A stretch of 64,000 nt of DNA from Halostella pelagica (GCA_005954745.1 CP040678.1:620001-684000); one strand, 5' to 3'. Counted from the first letter of the stretch, positions 17,759-27,143 are shown. Numbers and translations are program-made. The notes: generated by a model not told the origin, from the letters alone.

Positions 17759-19072
17759 TCACAACCGTTTGATGAACGCGTCGAACGCCCCGCTTTCGGG
17801 GTGGATGTGCGCGTACGTCCCGAGCGTACTGTACTCCGTGAGTCCGTCGCGCTCGTCGTCGATGCCGTCGCCGCGCACCACGTCGAACGCGAAACGGGCG
17901 TCCCGGTCCACGTCGGCACTGGAGTAGTGGAACTCGTGTCCCCGCAGCGTCTCGCCCGCGTCGGCAGTGAGCGCATCGTCCCGCGCTTCCAGTTCGACGT
18001 GGTCGAGCGCCTGATAGCGGTCGTGCATCGACACGTCCGCGGGGAGGATACCGGCCATGTCGTGGCTGTCGGCGTCGTCGCCGGCGGGTTCGAGCGAGCG
18101 CGTGAGCGCCATCAGGCCCCCGCACTCGCCGAGAATCGGTAGGCCGTCGGCGGCGCGGTCGGCCAGCGTCGAAAGCGCGGGGGACGCGGCCAGGTCCGCT
18201 GTGTGGAGTTCGGGATACCCGCCCGGCAGGTACACACCGTCGCATTCGGGCAGGTCGTCGCCAGCCGTCGGTGCGAACGTGACCACGTCGGCACGCTCCC
18301 GGAGGCGCTCTATCGTCGCCGGGTAGTAGAAGCAGAAGGCGGCGTCCTGTGCGACGGCGACGGTCGGGTCGCGGTTCGCGTGCGTCACCGCCACGTCGTC
18401 GGTCGGCGGCCGCGCCGGCGCGGAAGACAGGTCGACCAGTCGCTCCGTCCGAACGTGTTCCGCCGCCGCGTCGAGCGCGTCCTCGGGGAGCGACGCCTCC
18501 CCACCCATATGCAGGCCGAGGTGGCGGTCCGGTATTTCGAGGTCGTCGTTCGGCGGGATCCGCCCGAGGTACTCCAGGTCCTCCGGAAGCGCGTCGCGGA
18601 TCCCCTGTTCGTGGCGGCCGCCGTGTGCGCGCTGGACGAGAACGCCGGCGACGTCGATCTCCCGGCCGATCCGGTCGGCGTACTCCCGGAAGCCGAGCGC
18701 CGTCGCGGCGACGCTTTCCATCCCCGCTTTCGCGTCCGCGACGAGGACCACGGGTAATGAAAGCGCCTCGGCGACCATCGCGGTGCTGGAGCCGTCGCCG
18801 TCGTACAGCCCCATCACGCCCTCGACGACCGTCAGGTCGCCCTCGCCGCGGTAGTAGTTCCGGTGCAGGCCGTCCTCGCCTTCCAGCCACAGGTCGAGCG
18901 TCCGCGACGGCCGGTCCGCGATCGCTTCGTGGTGGCTCGGGTCGATGAAATCAGGCCCGGCCTTCGCGGGCTGGACCTCGTACCCCTCGCGCCGGAGCGC
19001 GCGGATCACAGTCAGCGTCGCAACGGTCTTGCCGACGCCGGAGCTCGTACCGCCGAGAACGACGCCGTTCAC
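17759..19072 (-). CDS. cbiA: Cobyrinate a,c-diamide synthase
   Basis: A 437-residue glutamine amidotransferase amidating the a and c side chains of cobyrinate. The N-terminal P-loop GTSSGVGKT is at 8-16, followed by AGPDFIDPSHH, a family hallmark, and VEGVMGLYDG. The C-terminal glutaminase domain shows LGECGGLMALTRS with the nucleophile Cys. It is the last gene of the eight-gene cobalamin chain and overlaps cbiZ by 4 bp. It is separated from cbiP and cobO, which lie upstream of another unit on the same strand. Confidence 0.93.
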   Translation of the reverse strand: MNGVVLGGTSSGVGKTVATLTVIRALRREGYEVQPAKAGPDFIDPSHHEAIADRPSRTLDLWLEGEDGLHRNYYRGEGDLTVVEGVMGLYDGDGSSTAMVAEALSLPVVLVADAKAGMESVAATALGFREYADRIGREIDVAGVLVQRAHGGRHEQGIRDALPEDLEYLGRIPPNDDLEIPDRHLGLHMGGEASLPEDALDAAAEHVRTERLVDLSSAPARPPTDDVAVTHANRDPTVAVAQDAAFCFYYPATIERLRERADVVTFAPTAGDDLPECDGVYLPGGYPELHTADLAASPALSTLADRAADGLPILGECGGLMALTRSLEPAGDDADSHDMAGILPADVSMHDRYQALDHVELEARDDALTADAGETLRGHEFHYSSADVDRDARFAFDVVRGDGIDDERDGLTEYSTLGTYAHIHPESGAFDAFIKRL

Positions 19073-19800
19073 GGCTCGAACACCTCCACGTCCGTCTCGG
19101 CGACGGGAGCGACGCCGTATCTGGCTCCGTCGACGGTGTCGGGGACCTGCTCGTCCGAGTACCGCGACGCCAGACTCGCCCGCACGGCGTCTCTGACGCA
19201 GGCCCGGGCCGACGCGCCGACCGCCGTGGCGCTCCCCGAGAACCGCGCGCGGTCGCCGTCCGGGTCACAGGCGGCGACGACGGCGTCGCTCGTCGTCCCG
19301 GGGAACCCAGTCTCACGGAGCAGAACCGTCGCCTTCGCCTCCGCGGCGACCGCGACGAGATTCGCCAACGCTCCGGACCCGAGCGAGCGTTCGGTCCCGA
19401 CGAAGACGTTGACGGTCCCGGGACGCGGCCTCTCGTCGGAGGTGTCGGCGTTGCTCCCGTCCGCATCGGACGGGTCGAGCGGCGCTGGGTTCGACACCCC
19501 GACCGTCGCGACGGCCGAGACTGACCCGTGTTCGGCGACGCGGGCGTGGCGCTGGGAGACGCCGGTCAGCAGTGCGGGACCGCTCACGTCGTCCGCGTCG
19601 CTCGCTTCCGGACCGAATCCGGCGTCCCGTCGCCGTTCGGCGACGTACGCGGTCAGGTCGGTCCACTCCCACTCCTCCGGTACGGTCACGTTGTACGCGG
19701 CGTTCGCGACCGTTTCGCCGCCGTCGAACCCCGTGCTGAGCCAGCGGGTTCCCGGCCGGCGGAGACGGGTAACGCCGTCTCGAACGGCCGTTTCAAACAT
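19069..19800 (-). CDS. cbiZ: Adenosylcobinamide amidohydrolase
   Basis: A 243-residue protein matching CbiZ, which cleaves the aminopropanol arm of adenosylcobinamide (or pseudocobalamin) to adenosylcobyric acid so that salvaged corrinoids can re-enter the pathway. Supporting segments are RWLSTGFDGGE, ANAAYNVTVP, ALLTGVSQRH, and a VNVFVGTERSL run before AVAAEAKATVL. The ATG at 19800 (MFETAV) overlaps cobD by 8 bp; an open frame extends further upstream but inside cobD. CbiZ is characteristic of archaea and a few bacteria that salvage incomplete corrinoids. Confidence 0.88.
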   Translation of the reverse strand: MFETAVRDGVTRLRRPGTRWLSTGFDGGETVANAAYNVTVPEEWEWTDLTAYVAERRRDAGFGPEASDADDVSGPALLTGVSQRHARVAEHGSVSAVATVGVSNPAPLDPSDADGSNADTSDERPRPGTVNVFVGTERSLGSGALANLVAVAAEAKATVLLRETGFPGTTSDAVVAACDPDGDRARFSGSATAVGASARACVRDAVRASLASRYSDEQVPDTVDGARYGVAPVAETDVEVFEP

Positions 19801-20803
19801 CGGCCATCGCCTCCAGCAGTCGGTCGTTCTCCGCGGACGTTCGCACGGCGACGCGGACGTGCGAATCGAGGCCGCGAAACGTCGTCGCGTCCCGGACCGC
19901 GATCCCCCGTTCCCGCAACCGGGCCACCAGCCCGTCCACGTCGCAGTCTCCCACGTCGACGAGCAGAAACGGCGCGTCGGACGGGCGGACGTCGTACTCG
20001 TCGTCCAGCGTCTTGCGCATCCTCTCGCGCTCCCGGTCGACGCGGCGACGGGTGGTTTCGGCGAACGCGGACTGCCGCAGACAGTGCGCGCCAACCGCCG
20101 CTGCCGGTGCTCCGAGCGTCCACGCGCGTCGGGCGTTTTCGAGACGGCCGAGTTCGTCTCCCGTCGCGGCGGCGAACCCGGCACGGAGACCGGGCAGTCC
20201 GTACAGTTTCGTCAGCGACCGCGCGACGACGACGCCGTCCGTTCCGGCCATCGACGGGCGGTCGGTGAAACCGAGAAACGCCTCGTCGACGAGCAGCGTC
20301 GTTCCCGCAGCGTGGCACCGCTCGGCGAACGCCCGCAACTCGTCGTGGTCGTACGCGTCCCCCGTCGGGTTGTTCGGGTTACAGACGATAGCGAGCGCGC
20401 GGCCCGCGGGGTCGGCGTCGAGGACCCCGTCCTGATCGACGAACTCGGGGGTCGCGCCCTGCAGGCGTACCTCGCGTGCGTACTCGCCGAAACTCGGCGC
20501 GGGGACGAGAACGGAGTCCCCCGCGTCGACGGTCGTCCCGATGGCCAACCGGATCGCCTCTAAACCGCCCGCGGTGGGTACGATACGCTCCAGGTCGCAG
20601 TCGAGCGAGTCGGCGGCGGCGCGGCGGAACTCGCCGTACCCGTCGTCCGGATACCGCCGTGCCGTCTCGAACGCCGACTCGTAGACGGAGACGGTGTCCG
20701 ACGGGCACTCGGGGTTGACGTTCGCGCTGAAGTCGATCAGGGTTTCGTCGTCGCTGCCGCCGTGGGGGACCCGTCCGGTCGCGGCGGCGGCCTCGGGGTT
20801 CAT
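19793..20803 (-). CDS. cobD: L-threonine-O-3-phosphate decarboxylase (PLP aminotransferase fold)
   Basis: A 336-residue fold-type I PLP enzyme of the CobD/HisC type, supplying (R)-1-aminopropan-2-ol phosphate for the nucleotide loop. The N-terminal [18 protein letters not shown] is typical of CobD; CNPNNPTG is at 141-148 and the PLP lysine is K199 in [12 protein letters not shown]. HisC is the alternative by fold, but context within the cobalamin chain and the DFSANVNP motif support CobD. The start overlaps the cobT stop by 4 bp. Confidence 0.9.
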   Translation of the reverse strand: MNPEAAAATGRVPHGGSDDETLIDFSANVNPECPSDTVSVYESAFETARRYPDDGYGEFRRAAADSLDCDLERIVPTAGGLEAIRLAIGTTVDAGDSVLVPAPSFGEYAREVRLQGATPEFVDQDGVLDADPAGRALAIVCNPNNPTGDAYDHDELRAFAERCHAAGTTLLVDEAFLGFTDRPSMAGTDGVVVARSLTKLYGLPGLRAGFAAATGDELGRLENARRAWTLGAPAAAVGAHCLRQSAFAETTRRRVDRERERMRKTLDDEYDVRPSDAPFLLVDVGDCDVDGLVARLRERGIAVRDATTFRGLDSHVRVAVRTSAENDRLLEAMADV

Positions 20804-21810
20804 GGGGACCCGGACCCGTTTCTCTCACCGAGCAGTCCGTCGTAGACGGTTGCGATCCGGTCTCTGACCCGTTCCATCGAAACGCCGGTGCGGTCCGCGA
20901 GCGAGAGCGCACCACCCATCCCGACGCCTTCCTTCGCCTCGCCGGCGACGTAGCGCTTCATCGCGACGTGGTCGCTCTCGTCGAACCCGGGGTCTGTCAC
21001 GGTGAGGTCGAGGTCGAACGCGTCCGCCGCGCCGTCGAGGTCTACGCCCTCGTCCTCGGCGACGAAACTCGTCGTGGCGAGCGCCAGCGGCGCGTCGACG
21101 TCCGCGTGTCGGACCAGCGCCGCGGCGGCGAGCATCTGCGTCCCGCCGGCGAGCGTCACGGGCGTGTCCGAGCGAAGTGCGCCGACGGTCAGACCGGCGA
21201 CGGTCGCCAGCACGGGGTCGCCGGCGTACCGCGCGGCGTACGCCGGTTCGCCGGACAGTTCGCCCGGTGTGAGGCCGTTTACAGCAAGCGCCTCGTCGAC
21301 CACGTCGCGCTTCCGTTCGATCGGGTTCTCCGGGAGCGACGAGGAGACGCCGACCTCCTCGCCGAGCGCGGTGAGGACGCCGAGCGCCGTCGTCGTCCCG
21401 CCGGGGACTGTCTCACCGATCACGAGTTCGTCGTCCGGGAGCGCCCGGCCGAACTGTCGGGCGGCGGCGAAGGCCCCGGGCGCGGTGGGGACCGGGTCCT
21501 CCTCGCGGATGTCGTCGCCCGGGCGTGCGCCGACGGTGACGGTCGGCGCTGCGGTGTTTTTCGCGAGGCCGCCGTCCACGACGGTCAGGTCGAACCCGAC
21601 GAGGTCGCGGACCGCCCGGGTGACGACGGCGGGCGTCGGACAACCCGTCGGGCTCACTGGCACCGACGGCGCGCGGACGGTGTCGCCGTACGCGAGAACC
21701 TCCGCGTCGGCACTCGGGGTGTGGACCATCAGGTCGGCGTCGGCACCAGCGGCGCTGATACCCTCGATGGCGGCGGTGCGGGTCGTCCCCGCTGCGAGGA
21801 CGAACCTCAC
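20800..21810 (-). CDS. cobT: Archaeal CobT-type phosphoribosyltransferase (UPF0284)
   Basis: A 336-residue protein of the archaeal CobT group, predicted to activate the lower-ligand base (dimethylbenzimidazole or similar) to its ribotide. Visible family features include [19 protein letters not shown] at the N-terminus, [25 protein letters not shown] and the [11 protein letters not shown] segment. The GTG at 21810 overlaps the cobY stop by 4 bp; longer in-frame sequence upstream lies within cobY. Bacterial CobT sequences differ strongly, so the substrate is inferred from context and family. Confidence 0.87.
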   Translation of the reverse strand: MRFVLAAGTTRTAAIEGISAAGADADLMVHTPSADAEVLAYGDTVRAPSVPVSPTGCPTPAVVTRAVRDLVGFDLTVVDGGLAKNTAAPTVTVGARPGDDIREEDPVPTAPGAFAAARQFGRALPDDELVIGETVPGGTTTALGVLTALGEEVGVSSSLPENPIERKRDVVDEALAVNGLTPGELSGEPAYAARYAGDPVLATVAGLTVGALRSDTPVTLAGGTQMLAAAALVRHADVDAPLALATTSFVAEDEGVDLDGAADAFDLDLTVTDPGFDESDHVAMKRYVAGEAKEGVGMGGALSLADRTGVSMERVRDRIATVYDGLLGERNGSGSP

Positions 21811-22388
21811 AGGAGCGCCTCCGCGATCTGTGCGTCTCTCTGCCGGTTCACGTTCACTGCGAGTCGTGCGTCGTATGTCGTGTACATCGTATCTGAATCC
21901 TCCGTCTCGGCGACGACGTTGACGCCAGTCGGCGCGAGGCCGTCGAACTCGGTGTCGCAACTGACGCCGAGTAAGTCCTTGAGCGCGGCGGGAACGCAGA
22001 CCGTCATCGACCCGTCGTCGCCGGAGTCACGGGCCGCGCGGTACGCCCGGAGGGTCGCGTCGACCGCATCACCGCCGAGCAGCGGCAGGTCCGAGGCGAC
22101 GGTCAGGACGGGCGGGTCGACCGCATCGTCGGCGAGCGCCGCGTTCAGGTCGGCGACGTACCCGTCGCCCGCCGTCTCGATGGCGGGGAGTCCGAGGTCC
22201 TCGGTCGCGTGCGCGGCGGTCTCGGGTGCCTGCGGCGAGGTGACGGCGTAGGTCGTCTCGACCGCGCTATCCGCCAGCGCGTTGGCGACGCGGTCGATCA
22301 TCGGCCGCTCGCCGACCGGAAACAGCGGTTTCTCCGCGTCCGAATCGAGTCGCGTCCCCTCCCCGCCGCAGATCAGGAGAGCGTCCAC
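21807..22388 (-). CDS. cobY: Adenosylcobinamide-phosphate guanylyltransferase
   Basis: A 193-residue nucleotidyltransferase of the archaeal CobY type, which replaces bacterial CobU in attaching GMP to adenosylcobinamide phosphate. The nucleotide-binding loop CGGEGTRL is at 8-15, followed by [27 protein letters not shown], and GVNVVAE. It lacks the kinase function of CobU, in keeping with the archaeal route where CbiB makes the phosphate directly. It overlaps cobS upstream by 16 bp and cobT downstream by 4 bp. Confidence 0.92.
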   Translation of the reverse strand: MDALLICGGEGTRLDSDAEKPLFPVGERPMIDRVANALADSAVETTYAVTSPQAPETAAHATEDLGLPAIETAGDGYVADLNAALADDAVDPPVLTVASDLPLLGGDAVDATLRAYRAARDSGDDGSMTVCVPAALKDLLGVSCDTEFDGLAPTGVNVVAETEDSDTMYTTYDARLAVNVNRQRDAQIAEALL

Positions 22389-23209
22389 GCGACCACCCCC
22401 GCGTGCAGACCGGCGACTCGGCCGAGTTCGTTCACAGCGCCGAAGACGTCACCGCTGACGCCGCCGAGCGCACCGCGGGCCCGGCGCATCACCGCGACGG
22501 CAACGGCGAGCGCCCCGGCGAGTGCCGCTGCCGCGGCCGGCGACGGCCACGACAGTGCGACCGCCGGCGCGGCGGCGAGCGCGGGACGTGCGAACGACTC
22601 CGGCGTCGCGGGAGCCGTCAGCGCTGACCCGAGTCCCTCGTGCGTCGCCGTGCCGGCGCAGGCGAGCAGCGCCATCCCCGCCTTCGCGCCCACCTCGCTC
22701 GCGACGACGACGGCGACCGCCGTCGACGGCGATGAGCCGGCGAGGTCAGCCAGCGCGAGGCCGCCGAGCGCGAGTCCCGCGAGGACGACCGCGACCGCGA
22801 GGACCGCCCCCACGCCGACGGTCGTGTCTTTCATCGCCTCTCGGCGGCGGTCCGCGTCGCCGTGGACGACCGCCGCGTCGCCCAGGTCAGCGACGCCGTC
22901 GAGGTGATTGATCCCCGTGACGGCGTACACGGCGACGACGTACGCGAACGCGACGGTCGGGGCCAGCGGGGCGACCGCCGACGGGACGGCGACGAGCGGA
23001 ACCGTCGAGGCCAGTGTGACGATCGCGAAGGGAGCGGCGACGAGCGCCCCGACGAGATAGCCCGCGAGGGGAAACGTCGCCGGGGCGGTCTTGAACGCCT
23101 CCCAGGCCCGTTCGTCGCGCCCGACGGGCACGCGCGTCAGGAACCCGACCGCGCCGCGTAGCGCCGCGACGCCGTCGCCGACCCGGGAGACGGGTCCGCT
23201 TAGAGCCAC
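22373..23209 (-). CDS. cobS: Adenosylcobinamide-GDP ribazoletransferase (cobalamin synthase)
   Basis: A 278-residue integral membrane protein joining adenosylcobinamide-GDP and alpha-ribazole (phosphate). It shows GFLTRVPVG early, the metal/substrate segment GINHLDGVADLGDA with Asp residues near 100-112, and about seven hydrophobic segments, as is normal for CobS. The GTG at 23209 overlaps the end of cbiB by 10 bp; longer upstream frames are inside cbiB. Most of the protein is Ala/Val-rich, which produces strong shadow reading frames on other strands. Confidence 0.9.
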   Translation of the reverse strand: MALSGPVSRVGDGVAALRGAVGFLTRVPVGRDERAWEAFKTAPATFPLAGYLVGALVAAPFAIVTLASTVPLVAVPSAVAPLAPTVAFAYVVAVYAVTGINHLDGVADLGDAAVVHGDADRRREAMKDTTVGVGAVLAVAVVLAGLALGGLALADLAGSSPSTAVAVVVASEVGAKAGMALLACAGTATHEGLGSALTAPATPESFARPALAAAPAVALSWPSPAAAAALAGALAVAVAVMRRARGALGGVSGDVFGAVNELGRVAGLHAGVVAWTLS

Positions 23210-24168
23210 GCCACCACCCCCGCGACGGCGTAGGAGAGCACGCCCGCCCGCGAGACGATGCCGACGCCGCGGTGCGCCTCGTCGACGGACGGGAGCCGCC
23301 CCATCGCGTTCAGTTCGTACGCGCCGGGTTTCTCCAGGCGGACGTGGAGCGCGCCGGCGAGCGTCGCCATCGGCCAGCCGGCGTTCGGCGACTGCGGCGT
23401 CGCCGCCCACCGCCGCGCCGAACGCAGCGCATCGGGGTCGACCGCCGCGACGGCGACGGCGACCGCGGCGATCCGGGCGGGGAGCCACATCACCACGTCG
23501 TCCAGGCGCGCGCTTGCCCAGCCGACGGGTTTCGAGCGGTAGCCGAGCATCGAATCGAGCGTGTTGACCGCTTTGACCCACGCGGCGGCGGCGGCCGCGA
23601 GCGGCAGCGACACCGTCGCAACTGCGGCGAACGCGAAAAGCGGGGCGACCAGACCGTCCGCGAGGTTCTCCGCAGCGCTCTCGACGGCCGCGCTCCGCAG
23701 ATGTTCCGGAGAGAGGTCGCTCGGGTCGCGGCCGGCGAGCGCTGGGAGTCGGTCGCGAGCGTCGGCCGGATCCGCCGCAGTCGTGTCTACGACGCCCCGC
23801 GCTTCTTCGAGGAGCATCCGGAGACTGGTCGACGCGAAAAGCGCCAGCCCGGCACCCACAGCGCCGGCGAACGGGTGGACTCGAACCGCGGCGAACACGA
23901 CCACGCCGACAGCCCCAGCGGCGATCGCGGGGAGCACCACCGCGGCGACGCTCCCAACCAGCCGCGGCCGCGACCACTCGCGGTCGAACAGCGCGACGAG
24001 TCGGCCGAACCACACCACCGGATGCAGACTCTCCGGCGGTTCGGCGACCGCACGGTCGAGGGCGAACGCGAGCGCCACGGTGAACGGTCCGGTCAGCGTC
24101 AGAGCGAGCGGACCGGTTAGCGACGGACCTCCCGGATCAGCCTGAAGCAGTTGGACGCTCGCCGTCAC
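23200..24168 (-). CDS. cbiB: Adenosylcobinamide-phosphate synthase
   Basis: A 322-residue membrane protein that joins adenosylcobyric acid to aminopropanol phosphate. The family's PESLHPVVWFGR near the N-terminus and a GWPMATLAGALHVRLEKPGAYELN segment near the C-terminus are clear, with several hydrophobic segments between. The GTG at 24168 forms a GTGA overlap with the HAD phosphatase gene; an in-frame ATG at 24186 lies inside that gene and is less likely. The product would feed CobY. Confidence 0.9.
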   Translation of the reverse strand: MTASVQLLQADPGGPSLTGPLALTLTGPFTVALAFALDRAVAEPPESLHPVVWFGRLVALFDREWSRPRLVGSVAAVVLPAIAAGAVGVVVFAAVRVHPFAGAVGAGLALFASTSLRMLLEEARGVVDTTAADPADARDRLPALAGRDPSDLSPEHLRSAAVESAAENLADGLVAPLFAFAAVATVSLPLAAAAAAWVKAVNTLDSMLGYRSKPVGWASARLDDVVMWLPARIAAVAVAVAAVDPDALRSARRWAATPQSPNAGWPMATLAGALHVRLEKPGAYELNAMGRLPSVDEAHRGVGIVSRAGVLSYAVAGVVAWL

Positions 24169-24791
24169 ACGTTCTCCTCCAGCCATACCGGGAACTCGCT
24201 CAGCGTGACGTCCTCGACGGAGACGAACGTCCCGCCGCAGTTCTCGACCCCGGCGTCGGTTCTGGGGTCATCTCCTACGTGGATCAGGTCGGTGAGGTCG
24301 ACGCAGGCGCGCCGCCCGACGGCCTCGAACGCCTTCGGGTGCGGCTTTCGCCAGCCACAACCGACGCTCGTCACCACAGCGTCGAACCGGTCGGGGTCTA
24401 TCTCCGACCGAACCAGCGCGCGCCGGGCGAGTTCCGGCACGGAGCAGTTCGAGCAGAGAGCGACCGGTCCGCGGTCGGCGGCCGCCGCGACGGCGTCGCG
24501 GGCACCGTTTAGCGTGGTCACGTCCGGGTCGAAGGCCGACACGACGGCCCGGCGAGCGGCGTTGCCCACGGCGGCGTCGACGCCGCGACTCGACAGGGCC
24601 GCGGCGACGTGTGCGGGCAAGGGCACCTCCGCGCCGTCGGGCGCGTCGACATGGCGCTCCCGGTAGGCCTCGTCCCAGTCTTCCGGGACGGGCACGTCCC
24701 TGGCGGCGAGTTCCCTGGCGACGGCTGACGCGGGGTCGGCGGGCCTGTCAGCGTCGACGAGCGTGCCGAAGAGGTCGAACGATACTGCCAC
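24165..24791 (-). CDS. HAD-family phosphatase at head of cobalamin operon
   Basis: A 208-residue haloacid dehalogenase-type hydrolase. Motif I is SFDLFGTLVD (nucleophile and acid Asp), motif II LCSNCS, motif III the Lys in GWRKPHPKAF, motif IV HVGDDPRTD. The helical cap is small. The GTG at 24791 puts motif I next to the start as usual. The gene overlaps cbiB by 4 bp and is the first of eight overlapping cobalamin genes, in which no cobC or cobZ alpha-ribazole phosphatase is seen. A role as that phosphatase is my inference from context; HAD enzymes are otherwise promiscuous. Expression starts at a short AT-poor upstream region. Confidence 0.82.
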   Translation of the reverse strand: MAVSFDLFGTLVDADRPADPASAVARELAARDVPVPEDWDEAYRERHVDAPDGAEVPLPAHVAAALSSRGVDAAVGNAARRAVVSAFDPDVTTLNGARDAVAAAADRGPVALCSNCSVPELARRALVRSEIDPDRFDAVVTSVGCGWRKPHPKAFEAVGRRACVDLTDLIHVGDDPRTDAGVENCGGTFVSVEDVTLSEFPVWLEENV

Positions 24792-24901
24792 TACTCCGAG
24801 ACTAGTGCAAGCACACTTGAATTCTCCGGGGTGACGCCGGGACAAGCGGAAAAGGGGTGACAGAATCAGACCTGCCTGCTGGACCGGCCCGTGGCGCACG
24901 C

Positions 24902-26098
24902 TCACCGTATCGTGTTCGCGGCGAGGTCCCGCGGGAAGTAGGTGAGACGTTCGGTACCGTCTTCGGTGACCGCGACGGTGTCGGAGTGGCGGTAGCCCGC
25001 GTCGTCGGTGTACAGTCCGGGTTCGATGGTGTATACGTGTCCGGGTGCCATCTCGCGGTCCCCTTCGTCGCGCCCGTCGACGGCGGCGCAGTGGTCCTCC
25101 CATCCACGGTCGAGATACGGCGGTTCGTGCGCGCCGAGGCCGATGTTGTGCCCGACGTGGTGTTGCGCGAGGTCCGCGACGCCCTGTTCCTCGAAGTAGT
25201 CCCACACCGCCTCGTCGACGTAACTGACCGAGACGCCCGGGCCGAGCGCGTCGATTGCGACGGACTGGGCCTCGCACATCACCTCGAAGTAGTGTTCCTG
25301 CTCGTCGGTCGGGTCGCCGACGAACATCGTCCGTTCGAGTTCGGCCATGTAGCCGTCGACGGCCGCCGTCGCGCCGGTGATGAGAACGTCGCCGTCCTCC
25401 AGCCGTCGGTTGGCGGTGTGGCCGTGCGGGAGTCGCGTCTGTTCGCCGCTGATGAACCCCGCCGTGACGGGGCCGTCGCCGCGGGTCCGGGGCACGTAGC
25501 TGTCACCGAGCGTGTCGAGCATGGCGCGGGAGGCTTCCAGCGAGGCGCGCTGGCTGACGGTTACGGGATGCGCGCCGACCTCGGCGTGGTCGGCGAGGTA
25601 GCGGTGGCCGAGGTTCGCCCAGCGCGCGGACTCGCGGATCAGGTCCACCTCGGCGTCCGACTTCGCCCAGCGCAGACGGTCGACCCAGGACTGCGTTTCG
25701 ACCTCGACGAACTCCGTGAGCGGCGGGCCCTCGTACCCCATCGTTCCCGGCGCGCCCTCGGCGTCAGCGGCGACGCGGTCGGCGGCGAGGTCGTCGAGCA
25801 TGCCCGCGACGGTCTCGACGGGAGCGCCGCCGGGGTAGTCGAAGTAGTGATAGACGGCGTCGATGCGCTCGTTGTCCTCGACGCGTCCGACTTCCAGGCG
25901 CGGCACGGTCACCGCGACGCGGTCCTCGGTTGCAGCGAGGACGACCGGTCGCTCCGTCTGAATGTGGTCGAAACCGGTGAGATACTCGATGCTCGTCGCG
26001 CCGAACCAGACGCCTGCGTCGGCGTCGGCTTCGGCGAGGCGGTCGCGGACGGCCGCCAGGCGGGACGCGTACTCGCTCTCAGGAACGTGGGTCGGCAT
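24902..26098 (-). CDS. M24-family peptidase-like protein with altered metal site
   Basis: A 398-residue protein with the two-domain layout of Xaa-Pro peptidases: an N-terminal creatinase-like domain (about 1-140) and a pita-bread domain. GHNIGLGAHEPP and YTIEPGLY supply the usual His and Glu metal ligands. The two Asp ligands are changed (GATAAVDGYMAELERTM, where Gly and Glu occupy the Asp positions), and the last Glu is Ser (RHSDTVAV). It could use one metal, another chemistry such as creatinase-type hydrolysis, or be inactive. It is upstream of the HAD gene by 110 bp on the same strand. Confidence 0.82.
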   Translation of the reverse strand: MPTHVPESEYASRLAAVRDRLAEADADAGVWFGATSIEYLTGFDHIQTERPVVLAATEDRVAVTVPRLEVGRVEDNERIDAVYHYFDYPGGAPVETVAGMLDDLAADRVAADAEGAPGTMGYEGPPLTEFVEVETQSWVDRLRWAKSDAEVDLIRESARWANLGHRYLADHAEVGAHPVTVSQRASLEASRAMLDTLGDSYVPRTRGDGPVTAGFISGEQTRLPHGHTANRRLEDGDVLITGATAAVDGYMAELERTMFVGDPTDEQEHYFEVMCEAQSVAIDALGPGVSVSYVDEAVWDYFEEQGVADLAQHHVGHNIGLGAHEPPYLDRGWEDHCAAVDGRDEGDREMAPGHVYTIEPGLYTDDAGYRHSDTVAVTEDGTERLTYFPRDLAANTIR

Positions 26099-26288
26099 GC
26101 GGGTGTCGTCGGTCGGGGCGAGCAAAAACGTTCGCGTCGTGGAGGTTCGCCGTACATCTGGCGTTCGCCGTCCGTCCGCGGCGCTCCCGCGTTTCGGCGT
26201 CCGGTTTCGGCGCTCGACGGGAAGAGATCGCTGGACAATGGGGGCTCGCTGGGAAACAGGGTTCACTGGACACCGGCGCGAGGGGACG

Positions 26289-27143
26289 CTACGAGCGAAC
26301 GATATCGAACTCGTGTTCGCCCCGTTCGTTCGCCTCAGCCAGTGCTTCGACCGCCGCGTCGAAGGTCTCGCGGTCGTCGACCGAGATCCGCTCGGGCATC
26401 GCGTCGGGGTCGTCGACCAGCGAGAACAGTCCGAGCGTCGCCTTCCCGAGCGCGCGGGCCACGCGGCTCTCCGACGCCTCGACGCGCTCCGAGGGCGTTG
26501 TCCAGTCGAAGACCAGATCGGCGCGAGCGTCGTCGACGTAGACGCGTCGGAGGTTGTCCAGCCCCGGTGACTGCTCTGGGGCACGGAACTCGTAGCAGCT
26601 GATGGCGTACTCGTCCCATTCGACCAGCGGGTCTTCGGGGACGACGACCGACGGCGTCCCGACCAGCGCCTCGTTCGCGCGTGCCGGCGCGTCCGGGTCG
26701 ACGTCGGCGTTCAGGTACTGCTGGGAGTGATGCGGAACCGACCGATAGAGACACTCGCCGTTTCGGACGACGAAGAGTTCGCCGACCTCGTACACCCGCC
26801 AATGGTTCTCGCCCGCAGCGCCCCAGTTGTCGGGGCTCTCCGACTCCTCGACCGTCAGCGCGTCGACCAGTGCGTCCGCCCCGTCCGGGAGATCGACTCG
26901 GAACTCAGGGTCACCGCTCCCGTTGCGGACCTCGTCGTCCGGGACGCGCTCGAACCGTTCGTCGAGCAGCCGCTGGGTGTGCGGACTCAGGTTGCCGACT
27001 GACGTTCTTCCCCGGAGTGAGAGACGGGCGGCGTCGCCACGCTCCGCGACTGCCCCTGCCACTCGGTTTAGCGCTTCGACGCGTTGCTCGTCGGTGCCCC
27101 GACACAACACTCTGTGCGTGACTGACCCACTCCCCGGATCCAT
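26289..27143 (-). CDS. Hypothetical protein, no recognised domain
   Basis: A 284-residue soluble acidic protein that I do not recognise. The N-terminal 60 residues look like an alpha/beta unit (VLCRGTDEQRVEALNRVAGAVAERG), the middle has a Trp/His/Tyr-rich segment (HWRVYEVGELFVV, PHHSQQYLN), and the end carries charged helices. No catalytic pattern, signal peptide or membrane segment is evident. Codon use and composition match its neighbours, so it is likely a genuine haloarchaeal gene. It is separated by 190 bp from the M24 gene downstream on the same strand. Confidence 0.65.
   Translation of the reverse strand: MDPGSGSVTHRVLCRGTDEQRVEALNRVAGAVAERGDAARLSLRGRTSVGNLSPHTQRLLDERFERVPDDEVRNGSGDPEFRVDLPDGADALVDALTVEESESPDNWGAAGENHWRVYEVGELFVVRNGECLYRSVPHHSQQYLNADVDPDAPARANEALVGTPSVVVPEDPLVEWDEYAISCYEFRAPEQSPGLDNLRRVYVDDARADLVFDWTTPSERVEASESRVARALGKATLGLFSLVDDPDAMPERISVDDRETFDAAVEALAEANERGEHEFDIVRS

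Noticed and set aside
17759-24791. Long plus-strand reading frames opposite the cobalamin operon
   Set aside because: They are rich in Arg and Ser and lack domains; the minus-strand genes are well supported by family motifs and overlaps.
24805-24814. GTGCAAGCAC palindrome just before the HAD gene
   Set aside because: Four-bp arms are expected often by chance; no second copy at other cobalamin promoters here.
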